Part shown: piece after piece, positions 1 through 11,488 of the stretch
Position numbering within the stretch: the stretch's first letter is position 1
Layout: each line of letters opens with the position of its first letter
Source of the DNA: Siderastrea radians
Taxonomy: Eukaryota > Cnidaria > Anthozoa > Scleractinia > Rhizangiidae
NCBI GenBank assembly: GCA_964017195.1
Contig: OZ024894.1
Coordinates: forward strand, 1,240,501-1,304,500
Direction of reading: 5' to 3'
Length of the DNA: 64,000 nucleotides
The notes under the pieces: model-generated
Databases searched by the model: none
Told to the model about the DNA's origin: nothing
Seen by the model: only the letters and a program-made list of their open reading frames with translations
Translations under genes and position numbers: made by a program

Positions 1-47
1 CCTACTTTGGAGATAGTTTCTGAACGACAAAAAAGTGCTCGCGACAC

Positions 48-74
48 ACCGCTCGGGCACCTCAGCCGAGCGGT
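48..74. repeat. Satellite hairpin, first copy
   Basis: ACCGCTCGG is followed by a 9-nt loop and CCGAGCGGT, a perfect inverted repeat present once in every 379-bp monomer. All the variation I saw here (CTCAG, CACAG, CTCAA) is in the loop; the stem is unchanged. Confidence 0.85.
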
Positions 75-305
75 ACCGTTTTCAAAAATCCGGGTATATA
101 TTGGCATGAAATGGGCTAAAATGGCCAAGAAATGCTGAAGAGGCCGCTCATCAGCCAGAATTCGGTCATTTTTTGCCATCTGACAACAATTGCTTGCGAT
201 ATCTACCTGGATTTTTGAAAAGGTGGCTCCTGAAGATTTGCCCACTTTGGCCGGAACGACACCGAAACCGGATTTTTTGGACTCCCATGAGCCTAGAAAC
301 CACAC

Positions 306-352
306 GGGAGAGAAAAGAGAAGGGAGGGGAGAGAGGGGAGAAGAAAAAAGGA
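306..352 (+). other. 47-nt homopurine tract of the satellite, first complete copy
   Basis: A run of 47 purines without a pyrimidine occurs once per monomer, immediately before the sequence CTGCTGG. The complementary strand is pure pyrimidine. Such tracts can form intramolecular triplexes or stall replication, but that is inference. Confidence 0.85.
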
Positions 353-3300
353 CTGCTGGCACTCATGATTTTTATATCGCCTACTTTGGAGATAGTTTCT
401 GAACGACAAAAAAGTGCTCGCGACACACCGCTCGGGCACCTCAGCCGAGCGGTACCGTTTTCAAAAATCCGGGTATATATTGGCATGAAATGGGCTAAAA
501 TGGCCAAGAAATGCTGAAGAGGCCGCTCATCAGCCAGAATTCGGTCATTTTTTGCCATCTGACAACAATTGCTTGCGATATCTACCTGGATTTTTGAAAA
601 GGTGGCTCCTGAAGATTTGCCCACTTTGGCCGGAACGACACCGAAACCGGGTTTTTTGGACTCCCATGAGCCTAGAAACCAAACGGGAGAGAAAAGAGAA
701 GGGAGGGGAGAGAGGGGAGAAGAAAAAAGGACTGCTGGCACTCATGATTTTTATATTGCCTACTTTGGAGATAGTTTCTGAACGACAAAAAAGTGCTCGC
801 GACACACCGCTCGGGCACCTCAGCCGAGCGGTACCGTTTTCAAAAATCCGGGTATATATTGGCATGAAATGGGCTAAAATGGCCAAGAAATGCTGAAGAG
901 GCCGCTCATCAGCCAGAATTCGGTCATTTTTTGCCATCTGACAACAATTGCTTGCGATATCTACCTGGATTTTTGAAAAGGTGGCTCCTGAAGATTTGCC
1001 CACTTTGGCCGGAACGACACCGAAACCGGATTTTTTGGACTCCCATGAGCCTAGAAACCACACGGGAGAGAAAAGAGAAGGGAGGGGAGAGAGGGGAGAA
1101 GAAAAAAGGACTGCTGGCACTCATGATTTTTATATCGCCTACTTTGGAGATAGTTTCTGAACGACAAAAAAGTGCTCGCGACACACCGCTCGGGCACCTC
1201 AGCCGAGCGGTACCGTTTTCAAAAATCCGGGTATATATTGGCATGAAATGGGCTAAAATGGCCAAGAAATGCTGAAGAGGCCGCTCATCAGCCAGAATTC
1301 GGTCATTTTTTGCCATCTGACAACAATTGCTTGCGATATCTACCTGGATTTTTGAAAAGGTGGCTCCTGAAGATTTGCCCACTTTGGCCGGAACGACACC
1401 GAAACCGGATTTTTTGGACTCCCATGAGCCTAGAAACCACACGGGAGAGAAAAGAGAAGGGAGGGGAGAGAGGGGAGAAGAAAAAAGGACTGCTGGCACT
1501 CATGATTTTTATATTGCCTACTTTGGAGATAGTTTCTGAACGACAAAAAAGTGCTCGCGACACACCGCTCGGGCACCTCAGCCGAGCGGTACCGTTTTCA
1601 AAAATCCGGGTATATATTGGCATGAAATGGGCTAAAATGGCCAAGAAATGCTGAAGAGGCCGCTCATCAGCCAGAATTCGGTCATTTTTTGCCATCTGAC
1701 AACAATTGCTTGCGATATCTACCTGGATTTTTGAAAAGGTGGCTCCTGAAGATTTGCCCACTTTGGCCGGAACGACACCGAAACCGGGTTTTTTGGACTC
1801 CCATGAGCCTAGAAACCAAACGGGAGAGAAAAGAGAAGGGAGGGGAGAGAGGGGAGAAGAAAAAAGGACTGCTGGCACTCATGATTTTTATATTGCCTAC
1901 TTTGGAGATAGTTTCTGAACGACAAAAAAGTGCTCGCGACACACCGCTCGGGCACCTCAACCGAGCGGTACCGTTTTCAAAAATCCGGGTATATATTGGC
2001 ATGAAATGGGCTAAAATGGCCAAGAAATGCTGAAGAGGCCGCTCATCAGCCAGAATTCGGTCATTTTTTGCCATCTGACAACAATTGCTTGCGATATCTA
2101 CCTGGATTTTTGAAAAGGTGGCTCCTGAAGATTTGCCCACTTTGGCCGGAACGACACCGAAACCGGATTTTTTGGACTCCCATGAGCCTAGAAACCACAC
2201 GGGAGAGAAAAGAGAAGGGAGGGGAGAGAGGGGAGAAGAAAAAAGGACTGCTGGCACTCATGATTTTTATATCGCCTACTTTGGAGATAGTTTCTGAACG
2301 ACAAAAAAGTGCTCGCGACACACCGCTCGGGCACCTCAACCGAGCGGTACCGTTTTCAAAAATCCGGGTATATATTGGCATGAAATGGGCTAAAATGGCC
2401 AAGAAATGCTGAAGAGGCCGCTCATCAGCCAGAATTCGGTCATTTTTTGCCATCTGACAACAATTGCTTGCGATATCTACCTGGATTTTTGAAAAGGTGG
2501 CTCCTGAAGATTTGCCCACTTTGGCCGGAACGACACCGAAACCGGATTTTTTGGACTCCCATGAGCCTAGAAACCACACGGGAGAGAAAAGAGAAGGGAG
2601 GGGAGAGAGGGGAGAAGAAAAAAGGACTGCTGGCACTCATGATTTTTATATTGCCTACTTTGGAGATAGTTTCTGAACGACAAAAAAGTGCTCGCGACAC
2701 ACCGCTCGGGCACCTCAGCCGAGCGGTACCGTTTTCAAAAATCCGGGTATATATTGGCATGAAATGGGCTAAAATGGCCAAGAAATGCTGAAGAGGCCGC
2801 TCATCAGCCAGAATTCGGTCATTTTTTGCCATCTGACAACAATTGCTTGCGATATCTACCTGGATTTTTGAAAAGGTGGCTCCTGAAGATTTGCCCACTT
2901 TGGCCGGAACGACACCGAAACCGGGTTTTTTGGACTCCCATGAGCCTAGAAACCAAACGGGAGAGAAAAGAGAAGGGAGGGGAGAGAGGGGAGAAGAAAA
3001 AAGGACTGCTGGCACTCATGATTTTTATATTGCCTACTTTGGAGATAGTTTCTGAACGACAAAAAAGTGCTCGCGACACACCGCTCGGGCACCTCAGCCG
3101 AGCGGTACCGTTTTCAAAAATCCGGGTATATATTGGCATGAAATGGGCTAAAATGGCCAAGAAATGCTGAAGAGGCCGCTCATCAGCCAGAATTCGGTCA
3201 TTTTTTGCCATCTGACAACAATTGCTTGCGATATCTACCTGGATTTTTGAAAAGGTGGCTCCTGAAGATTTGCCCACTTTGGCCGGAACGACACCGAAAC

Positions 3301-3513
3301 CGGGTTTTTTGGACTCCCATGAGCCTAGAAACCAAACGGGAGAGAAAAGAGAAGGGAGGGGAGAGAGGGGAGAAGAAAAAAGGACTGCTGGCACTCATGA
3401 TTTTTATATTGCCTACTTTGGAGATAGTTTCTGAACGACAAAAAAGTGCTCGCGACACACCGCTCGGGCACCTCAGCCGAGCGGTACCGTTTTCAAAAAT
3501 CCGGGTATATATT

Positions 3514-3918
3514 GGCATGAAATGGGCTAAAATGGCCAAGAAATGCTGAAGAGGCCGCTCATCAGCCAGAATTCGGTCATTTTTTGCCATCTGACAACAA
3601 TTGCTTGCGATAAGGCATGAAATGGGCTAAAATGGCCAAGAAATGCTGAAGAGGCCGCTCATCAGCCAGAATTCGGTCATTTTTTGCCATCTGACAACAA
3701 TTGCTTGCGATAATTATTGGCATGAAATGGGCTAAAATGGCCAAGAAATGCTGAAGAGGCCGCTCATCAGCCAGAATTCGGTCATTTTTTGCCATCTGAC
3801 AACAATTGCTTGCGATTATTGGCATGAAATGGGCTAAAATGGCCAAGAAATGCTGAAGAGGCCGCTCATCAGCCAGAATTCGGTCATTTTTTGCCATCTG
3901 ACAACAATTGCTTGCGAT
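3514..3918. repeat. Four-fold 98-bp sub-monomer expansion inside the satellite
   Basis: The part of the monomer from GGCATGAAATGG to TTGCGAT (98 bp) appears at 3514-3611, 3614-3711, 3719-3816 and 3821-3918. The spacers are AA, AATTATT and TATT. This lengthens the unit by 307 bases and is the only irregular unit in the array. The spacers resemble pieces of the normal context (TATT precedes GGCATG in every monomer), which suggests slippage or microhomology joining. Confidence 0.95.
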
Positions 3919-6900
3919 ATCTACCTGGATTTTTGAAAAGGTGGCTCCTGAAGATTTGCCCACTTTGGCCGGAACGACACCGAAACCGGATTTTTTGGAC
4001 TCCCATGAGCCTAGAAACCACACGGGAGAGAAAAGAGAAGGGAGGGGAGAGAGGGGAGAAGAAAAAAGGACTGCTGGCACTCATGATTTTTATATTGCCT
4101 ACTTTGGAGATAGTTTCTGAACGACAAAAATGTGCTCGCGACACACCGCTCGGGCACCTCAGCCGAGCGGTACCGTTTTCAAAAATCCGGGTATATATTG
4201 GCATGAAATGGGCTAAAATGGCCAAGAAATGCTGAAGAGGCCGCTCATCAGCCAGAATTCGGTCATTTTTTGCCATCTGACAACAATTGCTTGCGATATC
4301 TACCTGGATTTTTGAAAAGGTGGCTCCTGAAGATTTGCCCACTTTGGCCGGAACGACACCGAAACCGGGTTTTTTGGACTCCCATGAGCCTAGAAACCAA
4401 ACGGGAGAGAAAAGAGAAGGGAGGGGAGAGAGGGGAGAAGAAAAAAGGACTGCTGGCACTCATGATTTTTATATTGCCTACTTTGGAGATAGTTTCTGAA
4501 CGACAAAAAAGTGCTCGCGACACACCGCTCGGGCACCACAGCCGAGCGGTACCGTTTTCAAAAATCCGGGTATATATTGGCATGAAATGGGCTAAAATGG
4601 CCAAGAAATGCTGAAGAGGCCGCTCATCAGCCAGAATTCGGTCATTTTTTGCCATCTGACAACAATTGCTTGCGATATCTACCTGGATTTTTGAAAAGGT
4701 GGCTCCTGAAGATTTGCCCACTTTGGCCGGAACGACACCGAAACCGGATTTTTTGGACTCCCATGAGCCTAGAAACCACACGGGAGAGAAAAGAGAAGGG
4801 AGGGGAGAGAGGGGAGAAGAAAAAAGGACTGCTGGCACTCATGATTTTTATATTGCCTACTTTGGAGATAGTTTCTGAACGACAAAAAAGTGCTCGCGAC
4901 ACACCGCTCGGGCACCTCAGCCGAGCGGTACCGTTTTCAAAAATCCGGGTATATATTGGCATGAAATGGGCTAAAATGGCCAAGAAATGCTGAAGAGGCC
5001 GCTCATCAGCCAGAATTCGGTCATTTTTTGCCATCTGACAACAATTGCTTGCGATATCTACCTGGATTTTTGAAAAGGTGGCTCCTGAAGATTTGCCCAC
5101 TTTGGCCGGAACGACACCGAAACCGGGTTTTTTGGACTCCCATGAGCCTAGAAACCAAACGGGAGAGAAAAGAGAAGGGAGGGGAGAGAGGGGAGAAGAA
5201 AAAAGGACTGCTGGCACTCATGATTTTTATATTGCCTACTTTGGAGATAGTTTCTGAACGACAAAAAAGTGCTCGCGACACACCGCTCGGGCACCACAGC
5301 CGAGCGGTACCGTTTTCAAAAATCCGGGTATATATTGGCATGAAATGGGCTAAAATGGCCAAGAAATGCTGAAGAGGCCGCTCATCAGCCAGAATTCGGT
5401 CATTTTTTGCCATCTGACAACAATTGCTTGCGATATCTACCTGGATTTTTGAAAAGGTGGCTCCTGAAGATTTGCCCACTTTGGCCGGAACGACACCGAA
5501 ACCGGATTTTTTGGACTCCCATGAGCCTAGAAACCACACGGGAGAGAAAAGAGAAGGGAGGGGAGAGAGGGGAGAAGAAAAAAGGACTGCTGGCACTCAT
5601 GATTTTTATATTGCCTACTTTGGAGATAGTTTCTGAACGACAAAAAAGTGCTCGCGACACACCGCTCGGGCACCTCAGCCGAGCGGTACCGTTTTCAAAA
5701 ATCCGGGTATATATTGGCATGAAATGGGCTAAAATGGCCAAGAAATGCTGAAGAGGCCGCTCATCAGCCAGAATTCGGTCATTTTTTGCCATCTGACAAC
5801 AATTGCTTGCGATATCTACCTGGATTTTTGAAAAGGTGGCTCCTGAAGATTTGCCCACTTTGGCCGGAACGACACCGAAACCGGGTTTTTTGGACTCCCA
5901 TGAGCCTAGAAACCAAACGGGAGAGAAAAGAGAAGGGAGGGGAGAGAGGGGAGAAGAAAAAAGGACTGCTGGCACTCATGATTTTTATATTGCCTACTTT
6001 GGAGATAGTTTCTGAACGACAAAAAAGTGCTCGCGACACACCGCTCGGGCACCACAGCCGAGCGGTACCGTTTTCAAAAATCCGGGTATATATTGGCATG
6101 AAATGGGCTAAAATGGCCAAGAAATGCTGAAGAGGCCGCTCATCAGCCAGAATTCGGTCATTTTTTGCCATCTGACAACAATTGCTTGCGATATCTACCT
6201 GGATTTTTGAAAAGGTGGCTCCTGAAGATTTGCCCACTTTGGCCGGAACGACACCGAAACCGGATTTTTTGGACTCCCATGAGCCTAGAAACCACACGGG
6301 AGAGAAAAGAGAAGGGAGGGGAGAGAGGGGAGAAGAAAAAAGGACTGCTGGCACTCATGATTTTTATATTGCCTACTTTGGAGATAGTTTCTGAACGACA
6401 AAAAAGTGCTCGCGACACACCGCTCGGGCACCACAGCCGAGCGGTACCGTTTTCAAAAATCCGGGTATATATTGGCATGAAATGGGCTAAAATGGCCAAG
6501 AAATGCTGAAGAGGCCGCTCATCAGCCAGAATTCGGTCATTTTTTGCCATCTGACAACAATTGCTTGCGATATCTACCTGGATTTTTGAAAAGGTGGCTC
6601 CTGAAGATTTGCCCACTTTGGCCGGAACGACACCGAAACCGGATTTTTTGGACTCCCATGAGCCTAGAAACCACACGGGAGAGAAAAGAGAAGGGAGGGG
6701 AGAGAGGGGAGAAGAAAAAAGGACTGCTGGCACTCATGATTTTTATATTGCCTACTTTGGAGATAGTTTCTGAACGACAAAAAAGTGCTCGCGACACACC
6801 GCTCGGGCACCACAGCCGAGCGGTACCGTTTTCAAAAATCCGGGTATATATTGGCATGAAATGGGCTAAAATGGCCAAGAAATGCTGAAGAGGCCGCTCA

Positions 6901-9900
6901 TCAGCCAGAATTCGGTCATTTTTTGCCATCTGACAACAATTGCTTGCGATATCTACCTGGATTTTTGAAAAGGTGGCTCCTGAAGATTTGCCCACTTTGG
7001 CCGGAACGACACCGAAACCGGATTTTTTGGACTCCCATGAGCCTAGAAACCACACGGGAGAGAAAAGAGAAGGGAGGGGAGAGAGGGGAGAAGAAAAAAG
7101 GACTGCTGGCACTCATGATTTTTATATTGCCTACTTTGGAGATAGTTTCTGAACGACAAAAAAGTGCTCGCGACACACCGCTCGGGCACCTCAGCCGAGC
7201 GGTACCGTTTTCAAAAATCCGGGTATATATTGGCATGAAATGGGCTAAAATGGCCAAGAAATGCTGAAGAGGCCGCTCATCAGCCAGAATTCGGTCATTT
7301 TTTGCCATCTGACAACAATTGCTTGCGATATCTACCTGGATTTTTGAAAAGGTGGCTCCTGAAGATTTGCCCACTTTGGCCGGAACGACACCGAAACCGG
7401 ATTTTTTGGACTCCCATGAGCCTAGAAACCACACGGGAGAGAAAAGAGAAGGGAGGGGAGAGAGGGGAGAAGAAAAAAGGACTGCTGGCACTCATGATTT
7501 TTATATTGCCTACTTTGGAGATAGTTTCTGAACGACAAAAAAGTGCTCGCGACACACCGCTCGGGCACCACAGCCGAGCGGTACCGTTTTCAAAAATCCG
7601 GGTATATATTGGCATGAAATGGGCTAAAATGGCCAAGAAATGCTGAAGAGGCCGCTCATCAGCCAGAATTCGGTCATTTTTTGCCATCTGACAACAATTG
7701 CTTGCGATATCTACCTGGATTTTTGAAAAGGTGGCTCCTGAAGATTTGCCCACTTTGGCCGGAACGACACCGAAACCGGATTTTTTGGACTCCCATGAGC
7801 CTAGAAACCACACGGGAGAGAAAAGAGAAGGGAGGGGAGAGAGGGGAGAAGAAAAAAGGACTGCTGGCACTCATGATTTTTATATTGCCTACTTTGGAGA
7901 TAGTTTCTGAACGACAAAAAAGTGCTCGCGACACACCGCTCGGGCACCTCAGCCGAGCGGTACCGTTTTCAAAAATCCGGGTATATATTGGCATGAAATG
8001 GGCTAAAATGGCCAAGAAATGCTGAAGAGGCCGCTCATCAGCCAGAATTCGGTCATTTTTTGCCATCTGACAACAATTGCTTGCGATATCTACCTGGATT
8101 TTTGAAAAGGTGGCTCCTGAAGATTTGCCCACTTTGGCCGGAACGACACCGAAACCGGATTTTTTGGACTCCCATGAGCCTAGAAACCACACGGGAGAGA
8201 AAAGAGAAGGGAGGGGAGAGAGGGGAGAAGAAAAAAGGACTGCTGGCACTCATGATTTTTATATTGCCTACTTTGGAGATAGTTTCTGAACGACAAAAAA
8301 GTGCTCGCGACACACCGCTCGGGCACCACAGCCGAGCGGTACCGTTTTCAAAAATCCGGGTATATATTGGCATGAAATGGGCTAAAATGGCCAAGAAATG
8401 CTGAAGAGGCCGCTCATCAGCCAGAATTCGGTCATTTTTTGCCATCTGACAACAATTGCTTGCGATATCTACCTGGATTTTTGAAAAGGTGGCTCCTGAA
8501 GATTTGCCCACTTTGGCCGGAACGACACCGAAACCGGATTTTTTGGACTCCCATGAGCCTAGAAACCACACGGGAGAGAAAAGAGAAGGGAGGGGAGAGA
8601 GGGGAGAAGAAAAAAGGACTGCTGGCACTCATGATTTTTATATTGCCTACTTTGGAGATAGTTTCTGAACGACAAAAAAGTGCTCGCGACACACCGCTCG
8701 GGCACCACAGCCGAGCGGTACCGTTTTCAAAAATCCGGGTATATATTGGCATGAAATGGGCTAAAATGGCCAAGAAATGCTGAAGAGGCCGCTCATCAGC
8801 CAGAATTCGGTCATTTTTTGCCATCTGACAACAATTGCTTGCGATATCTACCTGGATTTTTGAAAAGGTGGCTCCTGAAGATTTGCCCACTTTGGCCGGA
8901 ACGACACCGAAACCGGATTTTTTGGACTCCCATGAGCCTAGAAACCACACGGGAGAGAAAAGAGAAGGGAGGGGAGAGAGGGGAGAAGAAAAAAGGACTG
9001 CTGGCACTCATGATTTTTATATTGCCTACTTTGGAGATAGTTTCTGAACGACAAAAAAGTGCTCGCGACACACCGCTCGGGCACCACAGCCGAGCGGTAC
9101 CGTTTTCAAAAATCCGGGTATATATTGGCATGAAATGGGCTAAAATGGCCAAGAAATGCTGAAGAGGCCGCTCATCAGCCAGAATTCGGTCATTTTTTGC
9201 CATCTGACAACAATTGCTTGCGATATCTACCTGGATTTTTGAAAAGGTGGCTCCTGAAGATTTGCCCACTTTGGCCGGAACGACACCGAAACCGGATTTT
9301 TTGGACTCCCATGAGCCTAGAAACCACACGGGAGAGAAAAGAGAAGGGAGGGGAGAGAGGGGAGAAGAAAAAAGGACTGCTGGCACTCATGATTTTTATA
9401 TTGCCTACTTTGGAGATAGTTTCTGAACGACAAAAAAGTGCTCGCGACACACCGCTCGGGCACCTCAGCCGAGCGGTACCGTTTTCAAAAATCCGGGTAT
9501 ATATTGGCATGAAATGGGCTAAAATGGCCAAGAAATGCTGAAGAGGCCGCTCATCAGCCAGAATTCGGTCATTTTTTGCCATCTGACAACAATTGCTTGC
9601 GATATCTACCTGGATTTTTGAAAAGGTGGCTCCTGAAGATTTGCCCACTTTGGCCGGAACGACACCGAAACCGGATTTTTTGGACTCCCATGAGCCTAGA
9701 AACCACACGGGAGAGAAAAGAGAAGGGAGGGGAGAGAGGGGAGAAGAAAAAAGGACTGCTGGCACTCATGATTTTTATATTGCCTACTTTGGAGATAGTT
9801 TCTGAACGACAAAAAAGTGCTCGCGACACACCGCTCGGGCACCACAGCCGAGCGGTACCGTTTTCAAAAATCCGGGTATATATTGGCATGAAATGGGCTA

Positions 9901-10632
9901 AAATGGCCAAGAAATGCTGAAGAGGCCGCTCATCAGCCAGAATTCGGTCATTTTTTGCCATCTGACAACAATTGCTTGCGATATCTACCTGGATTTTTGA
10001 AAAGGTGGCTCCTGAAGATTTGCCCACTTTGGCCGGAACGACACCGAAACCGGATTTTTTGGACTCCCATGAGCCTAGAAACCACACGGGAGAGAAAAGA
10101 GAAGGGAGGGGAGAGAGGGGAGAAGAAAAAAGGACTGCTGGCACTCATGATTTTTATATTGCCTACTTTGGAGATAGTTTCTGAACGACAAAAAAGTGCT
10201 CGCGACACACCGCTCGGGCACCTCAGCCGAGCGGTACCGTTTTCAAAAATCCGGGTATATATTGGCATGAAATGGGCTAAAATGGCCAAGAAATGCTGAA
10301 GAGGCCGCTCATCAGCCAGAATTCGGTCATTTTTTGCCATCTGACAACAATTGCTTGCGATATCTACCTGGATTTTTGAAAAGGTGGCTCCTGAAGATTT
10401 GCCCACTTTGGCCGGAACGACACCGAAACCGGGTTTTTTGGACTCCCATGAGCCTAGAAACCAAACGGGAGAGAAAAGAGAAGGGAGGGGAGAGAGGGGA
10501 GAAGAAAAAAGGACTGCTGGCACTCATGATTTTTATATTGCCTACTTTGGAGATAGTTTCTGAACGACAAAAAAGTGCTCGCGACACACCGCTCGGGCAC
10601 CACAGCCGAGCGGTACCGTTTTCAAAAATCCG

Positions 10633-10634
<2 letters not shown>

Positions 10635-10684
<50 letters not shown>
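10635..10684. repeat. (TA)25 microsatellite at the satellite edge
   Basis: Fifty bases of uninterrupted TA begin exactly at the GGGTATATA of the last, truncated satellite monomer. The array therefore ends by expansion of a TA run that is part of its own unit. Confidence 0.97.
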
Positions 10685-10685
<1 letters not shown>

Positions 10686-10869
10686 TCGTTGAAGGAAAGC
10701 GAGGACGGACAACTTCTGAGGATTAAAAAGTTAAAAAATTTAATAAAAAATAAAAACGTTTCGGTCTTAGACCTTCATCAGGTCTAAGACCGAAACGTTT
10801 TTATTTTTTATTAAATTTTTTAACTTTTTAATCGTCAGAAGTTGTCCGTCCTCGCTTTCCTTCAACGAG
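10685..10869. repeat. 185-bp foldback with hammerhead-like core, PLE-type
   Basis: Two arms of about 90 bases are complementary with one mismatch (GAGG against GACG), separated by the 5-nt loop TCATC. Read on the minus strand, 10757-10782 contains CTGATGA, a short GGTC/GACC stem and GAAAC. This is the order of conserved blocks in a hammerhead ribozyme, a motif known from Penelope-like element termini. An extra A sits at the base of the stem, so catalytic competence is unproven. The foldback separates the (TA)25 tract from Harbinger-side sequence. Confidence 0.8.
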
Positions 10870-10960
10870 TTTTAATTCCATGCAGTGAGGCTTGGACTGT
10901 GAATCTTTGATCCTCCTGACGCAGTGGCATTCTTTGTTGGCCTGAGGCAACCATTAACTG

Positions 10961-10965
<5 letters not shown>

Positions 10966-10998
<33 letters not shown>
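10966..10998. repeat. TA microsatellite
   Basis: About 33 bases of alternating TA lie 97 bases beyond the foldback. No gene is visible between the foldback and the ORF starting at 11,489. Confidence 0.95.
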
Positions 10999-11000
<2 letters not shown>

Positions 11001-11488
11001 TGGTTTTATATTGTCTTATTGCTTCCATAGTTTAGTTCAAATGTACATTTCACCCTGTTCATGTCAACTGTAAAGTTTCATTGAAGTCTTACCATTGGTT
11101 TAGAGTAGTCAAAACTACTAGTTCTAAGTCTGACCATCCAGTCAGTTCTTTATCAGTCAGTACCCCCTGTATCAGTCCTAATGGCAGAACAAAATTTTGC
11201 TAGCAAATGTTTCCTCCAGGGGTGGAGCAAGAAATTGTCTCATCACCTAAGAGTACTGGAAGTCAGACATCTGCTGATTGAAAAACTGCCTGCCAGCTGT
11301 TTCATTTTAATTCAAATCAATCCTGAAAATTATGCACTGCTTAATGATTCTACTTCGCCCTCACTTTCTCCTTCTCCTTCCTCTTCTTATTGTTATTATT
11401 ATTATGGATCATTTTAATTAGTAGTAACTAGTTTTCAGTTGATTGTAAAGTCACTGTTAACTGCTCCTCAGTGCAGTAGAAGAAACTT

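Larger units (their letters stand above)
1..10640. repeat. 379-bp satellite array, 27 monomers plus a partial one
   Basis: The same phase point recurs every 379 bases from 1 to 3,412 and again from 4,098 to 10,541, with one compound unit of 686 bases between. Copies differ at only a few positions: a GATTTT/GGTTTT pair linked to CACACGG/CAAACGG, ATCGCC/ATTGCC, and CTCAG/CACAG/CTCAA in a hairpin loop. Each monomer contains an EcoRI site, a KpnI site, a perfect 9-bp inverted repeat and a 47-nt homopurine tract. Since 379 is not a multiple of three, the long reading frames that run through the array change frame at every monomer; they are by-products of the repeat, not genes. The array continues off the left edge. 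I do not recognise the family by name. Confidence 0.97.

Noticed and set aside
166..10523. Long overlapping ORFs (191, 114 and 70 codons) repeated through the first 10.6 kb on both strands
   Set aside because: They repeat with the 379-bp satellite, pass through successive monomers in different frames, and occur on both strands at once. They are by-products of the repeat, not genes.
1..10640. Direct repeats as a CRISPR-like array
   Set aside because: The units are 379-bp head-to-tail monomers with no unique spacers, and the context is eukaryotic.
11181..11417. 78-codon ORF before the SANT gene as its first exon
   Set aside because: No convincing donor follows it, and its end is a low-complexity serine and tyrosine stretch.
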